In this document: positions 15,871 to 23,469 of the stretch, piece after piece | Layout of the letters: every line of letters begins with the position of its first letter | Numbering within the stretch: the first letter of the stretch is position 1 | NCBI GenBank assembly: GCA_012842495.1 | Contig: DUSS01000042.1 | Location: forward strand, 1 to 36,044 | Source of the DNA: Candidatus Fermentithermobacillaceae bacterium | Lineage (GTDB): Bacteria > Bacillota > Sulfobacillia > Fermentithermobacillales > DUSS01 | Length of the DNA: 36,044 nucleotides | Direction: 5' to 3' | Program-made: the position numbers and the translations under genes | The notes under the pieces: model-generated | Told to the model about the DNA's origin: nothing | What the model saw: only the letters and a program-made list of their open reading frames with translations | Databases searched by the model: none

Positions 15871-15999
15871 CGGGTATGTCTAGCCAATCTATAGCAGTAC
15901 TCCGGGGTGCAAGGCAACAACGCCAGGGTTTAGTCGAGCCGCTCTGCTTGTCCGCCCTGGCGGGTATTAGCGATGCCGGTGCGAACTTTAAACCCCCCG

Positions 16000-16437
16000 T
16001 CACAGCGTCACCACCAGGACGCCCGATTCGCTCCCGGTACCGGCCGTCACCAGAGTCCACCCGTGTTGGCGACAGTAGTAGTGAGCCACAACACTTCCGC
16101 ACGGTTTCTGGTCCAGACCTCCGCAGCCGTACGCGAGTTCGCCGATCTCCTCCACTTCGTCACGGCCGAAGGGCAGCACCTGGAGGGGAAGCTGGCGAAT
16201 GACATATGAGGCTTCGGCGAAAGCCTCCTGACCCCCCAGGCGCGTAACCCGGCTGTAAAGTTCGTGGAGGTCTACCGCTGAGATCATGACCCTTGCCTGA
16301 CCCTGCTCAGATTGCCTCAACAGGCGCTCGACCTTGGAAGCTCCGGGGGCGTCCAGAAGATAGGCCAGGAGCGCGCCGCTGTCCAAGAGATATGCCTCCC
16401 CGGGCGGGACGTCCTTCGGCGACTCGTCCGGTCTCAC
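16000..16437 (-). CDS. VapC-like PIN-domain protein lacking two acidic positions
   Basis: The 145-residue product resembles VapC RNase toxins. The first acidic strand reads YLLDSGALLAYLLD and the conserved Glu is in ISAVDLHELYSRV. The third acidic position, normally in a LSLADAL-like segment, corresponds to LDQKPCGSVVA and is lost. The C-terminal VTAD motif reads VTAG, so the fourth acidic residue is Gly. Two of four metal-binding residues are therefore changed and RNase activity is doubtful. GTG 16437 is preceded by GAAGTAGGTG-type sequence. The AbrB-like antitoxin gene ends 143 bases upstream, an unusually long gap for a vapBC pair. It may be a decayed toxin or a binding protein. Confidence 0.75.
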   Translation of the reverse strand: MRPDESPKDVPPGEAYLLDSGALLAYLLDAPGASKVERLLRQSEQGQARVMISAVDLHELYSRVTRLGGQEAFAEASYVIRQLPLQVLPFGRDEVEEIGELAYGCGGLDQKPCGSVVAHYYCRQHGWTLVTAGTGSESGVLVVTL

Positions 16438-16580
16438 CTACTTCTCACCCATCCTTCGAAACTCCTTGCGCCCCATCTTCGGTACCCGCTCTCTGCACCC
16501 TTCACCCGTAAGCCCCTTCGTTCCCAACCTTCAGAACCTCCCTACACGTTTTTCACGTCTACCTGCCCTCTATCTGCCCT
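16438..16580 (-). other. Purine-rich spacer between antitoxin and toxin-like genes
   Basis: On the minus strand this 143-bp spacer is strongly purine-rich and contains near-repeats of AGAGGGCAG. No ORF is seen. It separates the VapB-like and VapC-like genes, which usually overlap or nearly touch. Confidence 0.4.
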
Positions 16581-16871
16581 CTACCCACCCTCGCCCCGGT
16601 TTGCCACTCCCGGCGATGTGCCGTCCGGACCGCTTGTGCCGGCAACGGCCTCCTTCAAATCGTCGCCGTACCGGCTTGCCACGCCCGGAAGGTGCTTTGC
16701 AAGAAACCCCCGCCCCTGGGAAACGGGGTCGGACAGTTTGGGAGTAAGAACGATCCTCCCTCCCGCCTCGCTGATGAGCACCTCGTCACCGGGTTTCAGC
16801 TGGAATTTGTCCCGTAAAGGCTTGGGAATCGTAATTTGGCCCCTCAAGGAGAGAGAACTCTTGTACATCAT
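16581..16871 (-). CDS. AbrB/SpoVT-type (VapB/MazE-like) antitoxin
   Basis: The first half of this 96-residue protein is a swapped-hairpin AbrB domain: SSLSLRGQITIPKPLRDKFQLKPGDEVLI, the classic form in which the domain binds DNA as a dimer. The C-terminal half (about 50 residues) is likely the toxin-binding region and is less conserved. An ORF extension reaches 16943, but ATG 16871 is chosen because GGGAGGAG lies 6 bases upstream. As an antitoxin it would neutralise the downstream PIN protein and autorepress the pair. Because the PIN partner has lost two acidic residues, this gene may now serve only as a DNA-binding regulator. Confidence 0.85.
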   Translation of the reverse strand: MMYKSSLSLRGQITIPKPLRDKFQLKPGDEVLISEAGGRIVLTPKLSDPVSQGRGFLAKHLPGVASRYGDDLKEAVAGTSGPDGTSPGVANRGEGG

Positions 16872-17257
16872 CCAGTACTCCTCCCAACGGTCCCGCTCCG
16901 AAAACCGACCGCGATTTATGATAGGTGCTTTGCAGCGCCGCAATACGTGTTTGCGCCCGGTTACCCCGCCGCTGACTATTCCCGGATCATTCGTGTATGC
17001 TTTTCTGCACTAGAAAACCCGCTGCACTCCGGTTGCTCCCCTTCGAAATCATCGTATATCTCGCGGATCTATTGTGCGTCACCTTGCCCCCATGCGACCC
17101 AGAGCAAGTGCGAGCATTTAAGAAAAGGCCTACCGGTGAGCGCCAGATCCCCGCCGGTCATGCAGGAAAACGAACGGCCTTCGGGTAAGACACTAGACTG
17201 ACGTAACCTGACTAACCCGGAGTTACAAGAGGGCGTAATAAGAGAGGAGGAAGTACA
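16872..17257. other. Divergent intergenic region (386 bp)
   Basis: The region lies between the minus-strand AbrB-like gene and the plus-strand aminotransferase and must contain both promoters. I see no coding pattern, tRNA or known riboswitch. A short inverted repeat, GTAAC at 17203-17207 and GTTAC at 17222-17226, is present near the end. Confidence 0.3.
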
Positions 17258-18448
17258 GTGCCCAGCGCTGGTGACTTGTTCTGGAAGGATATCGCACGGG
17301 AGTTCCCGGCGTGCCGGGAGGTACGGTACCTCAACACCGGGACAATAGGCATAATGCCCCGGTCTGTGCTTTCTAAGACAGCTTCCCTGGCGTACTCGTA
17401 CTACCTGAGAGGTCCCGCCAGGGTGGACGTATCTTCGGAGGCGTATGACGCGGTGAACGAGGCCAAGAAGCTTCTGGCAAACCTCATGGGATGCGAGGAA
17501 CAAGATCTTGCCTTTATGGTGAACACCACCGAGGGTATAAACGCGGTCTTAATGAGCATTCCATGGAACCCGGGGGACGTCGTCATCACGTCCGACACCG
17601 AACATCCCGCCGTTAAGGCCCCCTTAGCATACTTGGAAATCAAGAAACGCGTGAAAATCGTCTCCGTTCCCGCGAAAGCTGCGCCTCCAGACGAAGTGTC
17701 CGTCGAAAAGGCGTTCCGGGAAGCGCCTGGTCAGGTCAAGGCGGTGGTGATGAGCCACGTGTCGTACATCACGGGAATGCTGGTCGACCTTTCCTCCCTG
17801 GCTGGCGTGTGTCACCGTTACGGCGCAGTTTTCCTGGTGGACGGCGCACAGTTCGCCGGTGCAGGTGCTCCGGACCTCCGGGAGACGGGGGTAGACGCAT
17901 ATGCATTTCCCGGATATAAATGGCTCCTCGGACCCGAAGGAACGGGGGGTCTCTATCTCGCGCCGTCGCTGAGAGAACGGATTCAGCCGTCAAGAGCTTT
18001 CCCCTGCTCGATTAAGTGGGAAGAAGGATCACCGCCCGAACTCGGACGCGAGGCCGGGGCGTACCAGACATCCACCCCGCCGGTATTGAACTACGCGGCA
18101 CTCGGGTGGACCGTAGCTTTCCTTCTGGATATAGGGATGGACAGGGTCGCTGAGAGATGCCGTACCCTGGCCCGGATTTTTAAGGAAGAGATTTCTTCAA
18201 TCGCCGGATTCGGTGTAGTGACACCCGCTGACCCCGGACGCTCTCTCGGACTCGTCAGCTTCACCATCAACGGGTTCAAACTCGACGACTACCTCAAGGC
18301 CGTGGAGCACCTCTACAAACACGACAGGGTTGTCATCAGGGCGGTGAGCGACCCGCCGGCGCTGAGAGCTTCCTTCCATCTTTACAACACCGAGGAAGAC
18401 GTCCGGGCGCTGGTGCGGGCGTTAAAAAACCTGAAACTTCCGGCATAG
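17258..18448 (+). CDS. Class V aminotransferase / cysteine desulfurase-like PLP enzyme
   Basis: The 396-residue protein belongs to the class V aminotransferase fold type I group, which includes cysteine desulfurases, selenocysteine lyases and isopenicillin-N-epimerase-like enzymes. Visible features are YLNTGTIG near the start, NTTEGINAVLMS (phosphate-binding loop, 89-100), SDTEHPAV with His116 that stacks on PLP, the VDGAQ motif with Asp195 and Gln198, and the PLP lysine in FPGYKWLLGPEGTG (Lys221). No cysteine-loop typical of IscS-type active-site Cys is evident at the C-terminus, so an isopenicillin-epimerase-like or lyase role is more likely than canonical iron-sulfur assembly. GTG 17258 has an excellent GAGGAGG ribosome binding site. 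It stands alone on the plus strand and the exact substrate is unknown. Confidence 0.88.
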   Translation: MPSAGDLFWKDIAREFPACREVRYLNTGTIGIMPRSVLSKTASLAYSYYLRGPARVDVSSEAYDAVNEAKKLLANLMGCEEQDLAFMVNTTEGINAVLMSIPWNPGDVVITSDTEHPAVKAPLAYLEIKKRVKIVSVPAKAAPPDEVSVEKAFREAPGQVKAVVMSHVSYITGMLVDLSSLAGVCHRYGAVFLVDGAQFAGAGAPDLRETGVDAYAFPGYKWLLGPEGTGGLYLAPSLRERIQPSRAFPCSIKWEEGSPPELGREAGAYQTSTPPVLNYAALGWTVAFLLDIGMDRVAERCRTLARIFKEEISSIAGFGVVTPADPGRSLGLVSFTINGFKLDDYLKAVEHLYKHDRVVIRAVSDPPALRASFHLYNTEEDVRALVRALKNLKLPA

Positions 18449-18747
18449 GCGAATATCCTTTCAGGTCTAACATACGGGGCAGTAGCTCTCACCCCCGGAA
18501 TTGCGCGGACCTGGCCATTCCTGCGGTAGATTCAAATCTTGATGAAGATGGTACAATACGCCTGGGAGCATTTCGCCAGAGGCGGAGCGCCGGTTCGAAC
18601 GGTACCGGGCTCAGGTGGGCCGGTCTGGACCGCGGAGGTTTCAACCGCGTATGTTCCCGGCGCGCCGGCCCCAGCTGCACCGGTCGCTGTCCGTCCGCCG
18701 GCGGGGCTGTTCCGGGTACACAAATCTATCAGGAGGTGCTCAGGAAA
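18449..18747. other. Intergenic region before the glutaredoxin-like gene (299 bp)
   Basis: No gene is called here. A plus-strand frame of 70 codons (18539-18751) lacks a ribosome binding site and runs into the glutaredoxin start. An AT-rich patch near 18530-18570 with TACAAT could serve as a promoter -10, without a convincing -35. The remainder is GC-rich. Confidence 0.25.
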
Positions 18748-18990
18748 ATGACAGGAGAGCATGAGGTAATCGTTTATTCGACTCCCACCTGTCCCTGGTG
18801 CTCGAGAGCAAAGGCGTATCTCACGCAACTTGGAGTACCTTACGAGGACAAGGACGTTTCCAGGGACGTCGAAGCGGCCAGGGAGATGGTGAGGATATCC
18901 GGCCAGATGGGAGTGCCGGTCCTCGTCATCGACGGAAACGTGGTAGTGGGGTTTGACAGGCCGAGGATAGATGAGCTTTTGAAAAGGTAA
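18748..18990 (+). CDS. Glutaredoxin-like thiol-disulfide protein
   Basis: The 80-residue product has a thioredoxin-fold glutaredoxin pattern: VIVYSTPTCPWCSRAKAYL with the CPWC redox motif at residues 15-18, the cis-proline loop GVPVLVIDG, and GFDRPRIDELL at the end. Such small glutaredoxin/NrdH-like proteins carry electrons to ribonucleotide reductase or other reductases or repair oxidised thiols. A longer frame begins at GTG 18736, but that codon overlaps the AGGAGG ribosome binding site, so ATG 18748 is preferred with about 11 bases of spacing. It is in the same direction as the aminotransferase but 299 bases away, so co-transcription is uncertain. Confidence 0.9.
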   Translation: MTGEHEVIVYSTPTCPWCSRAKAYLTQLGVPYEDKDVSRDVEAAREMVRISGQMGVPVLVIDGNVVVGFDRPRIDELLKR

Positions 18991-19468
18991 GGTGAGGTGA
19001 CATAACACCGGCGTGCAAGTCCGGGAAGATTAATCCAGGACCGTACGACACCGGTGAAAAAACGTAGTTGAAGCGATAAATAATGGGCGAGCATTTTGAA
19101 GTTTTGAAGAACTGATTGCAACAACGTACGATTACGCATCTGCTGAAAACAGTTTCAGCATGATAGCAGACCAAATAGCCGTAACATACGGGGCATAATG
19201 AGACTTTGCACTGGGACGGCGGGTCCTGCCGGGTACCGAACCGGCAGGGCCCGTTCCCCGTTAACACCCGCGGTTGTCATCCCCGTTAATGTGTTTTTTG
19301 GCTTCGACCCAGCACCAAACACAGGGGTGCAGTAGCGCTCGAACGGACCTTCGTGAAACATTCGGATCTAGAAATATCCGCGGCCATGGTGGATAATTAG
19401 GGTCGTCAGGGCCGACCCTGCGGTCAAGGCCCTGCTTTTCGGGCGCTTTTGGGAGGGAACTCTCAGGA
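18991..19468. other. AT-richer intergenic region with candidate RNA structure (478 bp)
   Basis: About 190 bases after the glutaredoxin gene look more AT-rich than the surroundings. Pairing potential exists: CACCGG near 19008 and CCGGTG near 19060 bracket a segment with smaller stems, and GCTGAAA (19142-19148) with TTTCAGC (19153-19159) forms a tight palindrome. The 12-bp stem at 19221-19252 follows. I found no ORF with a ribosome binding site here and no known RNA family. A regulatory or small RNA is possible but unproven. Confidence 0.35.
19221..19252. terminator. Strong 12-bp stem-loop, possible terminator
   Basis: GGGTCCTGCCGG (19221-19232) and CCGGCAGGGCCC (19241-19252) form a 12-bp stem with one G-U pair and an 8-base loop. 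No U-tract follows on either strand, so it is a candidate rho-independent-like or processing structure. It lies 230 bases beyond the glutaredoxin gene and 217 bases before the MATE gene. Confidence 0.35.
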
Positions 19469-20851
19469 ATGAGTGCGCAGGAGAACCCCCGGACAGCCGC
19501 AGTCGGGATCGAGCGAGACGAGCAGTCCCAAATCAAGCGAGCTCTGTGGGCATTGGCGTGGCCGGTCGTGGCGGAGCAGGGACTCGCTATGCTCACGCAG
19601 GTCGTGGACATGAGCATGGTCGGGAGGCTGGGCCCCCGGGCGGTGACAGCTGTCGGGTTGACCATGCACCCGTTTTTCCTGGCGAACGCCCTTGTAATGG
19701 GCCTTTCGGTTGCCACAACGGCGCTGGCAGCCAGAGCTGCAGGTGCGGGCAACCGCGACGAAGCGGGCAGGGTTACCGGTCAGTCCATCCTGGTCGCGGT
19801 GGTCCTGGGGATCATGGTCGCCTCCGCCGGTTACGCCCTGGCTCCGCAGATCGTCGCGTTCATGAGAGCCGGTCCCGACGTGGCACCCATGGCCATCCTG
19901 TATGTGAAAGCCATGATGCCCGGTATGCTTGCGTTTTACATATTTACCATCGCCACGGGGGCCCTCAGGGGAACCGGCGATACGCTGAGCCCGATGGTAA
20001 TTAACCTCATAACCAACGCCGTCCATGTAGGAACCAACTTCGTCCTAATCTTCGGATATCTAGGGTTTCCCAGGCTCGAGGTCATGGGCGCGGGTATATC
20101 CACCTCGATATCCCGGATTTTGGCCGCAGTTTTGGTCCTGGGAGTTCTCTCGTCGTCCCAGAGCAAACTACATGTGAACTGGAGGAACCTTTTGCCCTTC
20201 GACCGGGCGCTCTTCGGCAGGCTTATCAACGTGGGACTCCCCGCGGCACTCGAGCGGGTCCTGACCTCGTCAGGTCAAATGATGTACTCCCGGCAGGTGG
20301 CGGGGCTCGGAACCGTCCCTTATGCAGCTCATTCCCTGAGCTTGAACGTGGAGTCCTTCTCGTATATGCCTGGCATGGGGTTCGCTACCGCGGCGACGGC
20401 CCTGGTCGGACAGAACCTGGGTGCCGGCAGGCCGGACAGATCCGAAGCTTCCGCCAAGGAAGCCATGAAGCTCGGCGTCTTAACCATGGGTTCGATGGGG
20501 GTCCTCTTCTTCACCTTTCCCCAAGCTTTCCTAAAAATCTTCACGGATGATGCTGAGACCATCGCTTTGGCCGTGCCGCTTTTGCGGATAGTAGCTTTCA
20601 CGCAGATTCCGGAAGCCCTCGGATTCGTGATTCCCGGCGCGCTCAGAGGGGCGGGCGATACGAGGATAGCTGTGTACGTCACCGTGGCTGGCATGTGGAT
20701 CGTCCGCCTCGGATTGACTTACCTCCTGATGGACGTCTTCCATATGGGGTTGGAAGCAGCGTGGATCGCTATGTTGATGGACTGGGTGGTAAGGTCGACG
20801 CTCTACGCGATCAGGTTCAAACAGGGCAAATGGAAGGAGCTGCGGGTATGA
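19469..20851 (+). CDS. MATE-family multidrug efflux protein
   Basis: This 460-residue protein is a multidrug and toxic-compound extrusion (MATE) transporter with about 12 transmembrane helices in two homologous halves. Visible signatures are AWPVVAEQGLAMLTQVVDMSMVGRLG at the start, TMHPFFLANALVMGLSVATTALAARAAGAG, GALRGTGDTLSPM in the first half and the matching GALRGAGDTRIAV in the second, and ATAATALVGQNLGAGRPDRSEASA. These proteins export cationic drugs or metabolites using sodium or proton gradients. The start ATG 19469 follows GGGAGG at a long spacing, with AGGA immediately before. A short overlapping ORF follows directly at its stop codon. Confidence 0.93.
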   Translation: MSAQENPRTAAVGIERDEQSQIKRALWALAWPVVAEQGLAMLTQVVDMSMVGRLGPRAVTAVGLTMHPFFLANALVMGLSVATTALAARAAGAGNRDEAGRVTGQSILVAVVLGIMVASAGYALAPQIVAFMRAGPDVAPMAILYVKAMMPGMLAFYIFTIATGALRGTGDTLSPMVINLITNAVHVGTNFVLIFGYLGFPRLEVMGAGISTSISRILAAVLVLGVLSSSQSKLHVNWRNLLPFDRALFGRLINVGLPAALERVLTSSGQMMYSRQVAGLGTVPYAAHSLSLNVESFSYMPGMGFATAATALVGQNLGAGRPDRSEASAKEAMKLGVLTMGSMGVLFFTFPQAFLKIFTDDAETIALAVPLLRIVAFTQIPEALGFVIPGALRGAGDTRIAVYVTVAGMWIVRLGLTYLLMDVFHMGLEAAWIAMLMDWVVRSTLYAIRFKQGKWKELRV

Positions 20852-21002
20852 TCACGGTGCCTGCCAAGCCCTCGAGAAAGTGCAACGTTATTTGCTGGAC
20901 GGCGAGCCTCTCTCTCTTGAGGAGGCCGAACAGGAACTTCAGGTGGTCTCGAAATACGTCCGTGCCCATGTTCCGTGGTCCGTCCCGCCGTTCAACGGGT
21001 AA
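20848..21002 (+). pseudogene. Short translationally coupled ORF with an apparent frameshift
   Basis: ATG 20848 overlaps the MATE stop (ATGA) with AAGGAG 8 bases upstream, which is ideal for coupled translation. The first codons read MITVPAK. One base inserted near 20868-20870 would shift into a second frame that is convincingly protein-like: LEKVQRYLLDGE followed by an acidic helix (EEAEQEL) and a final VPWSVPPFNG, ending at TAA 21000-21002. The continuing original frame is Arg-rich and random-looking. Either there is a natural frameshift, a sequence error, or the real gene starts at GTG 20880 (40 residues) without a good ribosome binding site. The product is not recognised. I infer a small conserved protein disrupted here. 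Confidence 0.4.
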
Positions 21003-21015
21003 CAACTAGTTACCC
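20997..21015. terminator. Bidirectional stem-loop between convergent genes
   Basis: GGGTAAC (20997-21003), a loop AACTA and GTTACCC (21009-21015) form a perfect 7-bp stem. It lies between the end of the MATE-coupled ORF and the convergent hbd gene, so it could terminate both transcripts. The flanking sequence is not U-rich, which lowers confidence. Confidence 0.5.
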
Positions 21016-21043
21016 CGGGCTGCCAGCGATCCGGCTGGGACAC

Positions 21044-21886
21044 TCAGTACTGGAAAAACCCCCGACCAGTCTTCCTTCCAAGTCTTCCCTCCTTCACCAT
21101 CTGCTCGAGAAGCGGACACGGTTTGTACTTGGGCCCGAGATTCTTCTCCAGGGTCTGCATGATGGAATAAAGAACGTCTATCCCCACCAAGTCGGCCAGA
21201 GCAAGTGGTCCGATGGGGTGGTTTGCGCCGAGCTTCATAGCTTTGTCCACGTCCTCGGCTGAAGCTACTCCCTCATACACCAGGTAAGCGGCCTCATTCA
21301 TCATGGGGCACAGTATGCGGTTGACGATGAACCCGGGTGACTCGACCACCAAAACCGCTTCTTTTCCAAGTTTGCCGGCAAAGTCAAAGGCCCTTTCCAC
21401 CGTTCGGGCATCCGTCGCTTTCCCCTTCACGATCTCCACCAGCTTCATTACGGGAACGGGGTTAAAGAAATGTATCCCTATGAAGCGTCCAGGGTTAGGA
21501 ACCACCGAAGCCATCTCCGTGATGCTCAACGCCGAGGTATTTGACCCGAGGAGCGTGCCGGAGGAAACGTGCTTGCCCAGTTCGCGAAGGACTTCCTTTT
21601 TTACCGCCATGTCTTCGAAGACGGCCTCGATGACTATGTCCGCCTGGCCGAGATCGGCCCAGTCTTTGCCCTGCACCAGACGTCCCAGCGCCTGGTCCAT
21701 TTCTTCTTGGGTAATCCTGCCCTTCTCCACCGAACGACTGAGGCTCTTCTTGATGGCGGACAGCCCCCGCTGTACGAGACTTTCGTCCCTGTCCAGCAAG
21801 ATCACCCTGTATCCGGCCCTGGCCGCCACTTCGGCGATACCCTGGCCCATCGTCCCCAAACCCACAACGCCGAGGATTTCAGACAC
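21044..21886 (-). CDS. hbd: 3-hydroxybutyryl-CoA dehydrogenase
   Basis: The 280-residue enzyme reduces acetoacetyl-CoA to 3-hydroxybutyryl-CoA, or the reverse, with NAD(P) in butyrate or beta-oxidation-type metabolism. The N-terminal Rossmann fold has GLGTMGQG (9-16) and a following acidic residue in LDRDESL. The catalytic region reads SNTSALSI with Ser117, then GIHFFNPVPVMKLVEIV with His139 and Glu151, both characteristic of 3-hydroxyacyl-CoA dehydrogenases. The C-terminal dimerisation domain (FIVNRILCPMMNEAAYL, DKAMKLGANHPIGPLALADLVGID) and terminal KTGRGFFQY are complete. It is single, with no other butyrate-pathway gene nearby. GTG 21886 has GGGAGGT 7 bases upstream. Confidence 0.96.
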   Translation of the reverse strand: MSEILGVVGLGTMGQGIAEVAARAGYRVILLDRDESLVQRGLSAIKKSLSRSVEKGRITQEEMDQALGRLVQGKDWADLGQADIVIEAVFEDMAVKKEVLRELGKHVSSGTLLGSNTSALSITEMASVVPNPGRFIGIHFFNPVPVMKLVEIVKGKATDARTVERAFDFAGKLGKEAVLVVESPGFIVNRILCPMMNEAAYLVYEGVASAEDVDKAMKLGANHPIGPLALADLVGIDVLYSIMQTLEKNLGPKYKPCPLLEQMVKEGRLGRKTGRGFFQY

Positions 21887-22079
21887 TATCTACACCTCCC
21901 AACTACCGTGACCAGCTTACCGGTCCCGGTGGCCGTGATTCCGCAAATCTCGGATCGTGTGTTCTTGCACAAGACCCATTTCTCCTGCTAGGTATCGAAC
22001 ATCTCGCCGGACGAGAGCTCTTGTCATCTTGTTTTTGGATAACGACCTCACCTAACCGGCAAGGGCCCCGCAGCGTCTA

Positions 22080-22085
22080 TATAAT
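22080..22085 (+). promoter_or_regulatory. TATAAT sequence upstream of the sigma-factor gene
   Basis: A perfect TATAAT lies 24 bases before the proposed AUC start, overlapping the ribosome binding region. No good -35 element is found 16-18 bases before it (the position reads CGGCAA). If it acts as a -10 element, transcription would begin inside the Shine-Dalgarno sequence, so the match may be coincidental. Confidence 0.2.
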
Positions 22086-22103
22086 CGAGGAAGGTGACGG
22101 GTA

Positions 22104-22760
22104 ATCAAAAAACTCCTCTCCGATGAAGAGCTGGTTGAACTGGTCCTCGCGAGCAAGGAGTCGAGGAGGGCGGCGCTTGCTTCCAGGGAACTCCCCCGGT
22201 CCGCCGGAGTTCCCCGGTCAGCCCAGCTCGACGAGGCCATCGAGACCGGCAAGCTTGCCTTCGAAGAGCTGCTGATCCGGCACTTCCGCGCAGTGGAGCA
22301 AGTCGCCCGGGCCATACTGGGAGACTCTCCAGAGGTGGAAGACGTGGTCCAGACGACGTTCTTCCGGGCATATGCGTGCCTGGAGCAGCTGTCGGATAAG
22401 GCAAAGTTCAAGTACTGGCTGAGAGCTATAGCGGCGAATGAAGCGAAGACCGTCGCCCGCCATGCCGTCGAGGAAAGATCGTCGAAGTTGCTGACGCTCC
22501 CCGAAAGGCACCCGGATCCCTCCCCTGCCGATCGCGCGGAGGCAGCTGCCCTGGTTTCAGCTCTCATTAGGAAACTGCCGAAGAAGTACCTCCAGGTGCT
22601 GTTCCTCCGGTATGCCCTGGAATACAGCGTAGAGGAGGTGTCCCAAATCCTGAAGGTCGACCCCGGGCTTGTAAAGTGGCGTTCGAGCATCGGAAGGAAG
22701 ATGGCGTCGAAAATCCTCGGGGATGAGGAAAGTAATAAGGAGGTCATCGGGAATGGATAA
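22104..22760 (+). CDS. Sigma-70 family (ECF-like) RNA polymerase sigma factor, probable AUC start
   Basis: Sigma regions 2 and 4 are clear. Region 2 reads AFEELLIRHFRAVEQVARAILGD, EDVVQTTFFRAYACLEQL and FKYWLRAIAANEAKTVAR. Region 4 reads LIRKLPKKYLQVLFLRYALEYSVEEVSQILKVDPGLVKWRSSIGRK, a helix-turn-helix for the -35 element. The first ordinary start (GTG 22293) would delete part of region 2. In the same frame, ATC at 22104 is preceded by GAGGAAGGTGA and followed by AAAAAACTCCTCTCCGATGA; read with Met at 22104, it gives the ECF-type start KKLLSDEELVELV. The frame is uninterrupted between. I therefore propose translation from AUC, or an ATG that mutated or was miscalled. Between about residues 15 and 48 there is an unusual Ser/Arg-rich insertion. 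It overlaps the next gene by 8 bases. Confidence 0.8.
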   Translation: MKKLLSDEELVELVLASKESRRAALASRELPRSAGVPRSAQLDEAIETGKLAFEELLIRHFRAVEQVARAILGDSPEVEDVVQTTFFRAYACLEQLSDKAKFKYWLRAIAANEAKTVARHAVEERSSKLLTLPERHPDPSPADRAEAAALVSALIRKLPKKYLQVLFLRYALEYSVEEVSQILKVDPGLVKWRSSIGRKMASKILGDEESNKEVIGNG

Positions 22761-23469
22761 GGTGTCACAGGTCAGGTCCGTCCTTCTCTCCCTCAAAAGT
22801 ATGATCGAAAACAGCCTGCTTACTGGCATGTACCGGGGCATCGAGAAACAAGCGGCGGATATGTACGGAAAGTGTATTGCAATGCTTAAGACGGAACCCG
22901 GTTACGAAAACATCGAGGAGCTGCTCCCAGCTCTTCCGGACGAACCAACGCTGGCGCAGGTCGGCTTCGCGGTGGGAGTGTTCCTTGGACTGCTACGGCA
23001 ACCGGGAGAGCCGGGCCGGAAATCCGTCCTCATCACCACCGGCGCTCGTGGTTCGGGAGGGATAACCGTGGACGTAGGGTCAAATTACGCGGAGGCTCGG
23101 AGGATTCTCGACAAGATCAAAAGCTTCCAGCAGACGAAAGAGGATCTCCGGACCCAACTTAATGAGTCCCTGGCTAAGCTCGAGGAAGAGCTGAATGAGA
23201 GAATCCGCCGACGCCTGCAGGAAGGTTCTCTCGATGAGTCCGCCGACGAGCTGGAGGAAGAAATAGACGAAGCTCTCGAGCAGGCGGAGGAGGACTGGGA
23301 GAACAAGCTGGAGGAGCTTGAGAACGAGATCGAGGAGCTGGAAAACGAGATCGAGGAACTCGAGAATCAGGTGGAATCCCTGAGCGACAAGGTCGAGGAG
23401 ATCGGCGACGACCTCAGTGAAAAACTGGAAGAGGTACGCGAGCGTATCAGGGAAAAGTGGCGGCTTTGA
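22753..23469 (+). CDS. Coiled-coil protein coupled to the sigma factor
   Basis: This 238-residue protein has no family I recognise. The first 100 or so residues are mixed helical, including VGFAVGVFLGLLRQPGE and a Gly-rich stretch ITTGARGSGGITVDVGS. The remainder is a long, very acidic coiled coil: heptads such as LEELENEIEELENEIEELENQ can be read from about residue 130 to 232. No transmembrane segment or zinc-binding anti-sigma motif is visible, so it should be cytoplasmic. ATG 22753 lies in the last codons of the sigma gene (ATGGATAA), with AAGGAGG 9 bases upstream, so translation is coupled. The arrangement matches a sigma factor and its regulator, but it could equally be an effector regulated by the sigma factor. 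Confidence 0.7.
   Translation: MDKVSQVRSVLLSLKSMIENSLLTGMYRGIEKQAADMYGKCIAMLKTEPGYENIEELLPALPDEPTLAQVGFAVGVFLGLLRQPGEPGRKSVLITTGARGSGGITVDVGSNYAEARRILDKIKSFQQTKEDLRTQLNESLAKLEEELNERIRRRLQEGSLDESADELEEEIDEALEQAEEDWENKLEELENEIEELENEIEELENQVESLSDKVEEIGDDLSEKLEEVRERIREKWRL
23314..23376 (+). repeat. Internal direct repeats encoding coiled-coil heptads
   Basis: Three near-identical units of about 21 bases, GAGAACGAGATCGAGGAGCTG and variants, encode repeated LENEIEE heptads. They are protein-level heptad repeats that are also visible in the DNA and could recombine. Confidence 0.55.

Noticed and set aside
18539-18751. 70-codon plus-strand ORF before the glutaredoxin-like gene
   Set aside because: Pro/Ala-rich without ribosome binding site, and it runs into the glutaredoxin ribosome binding site.
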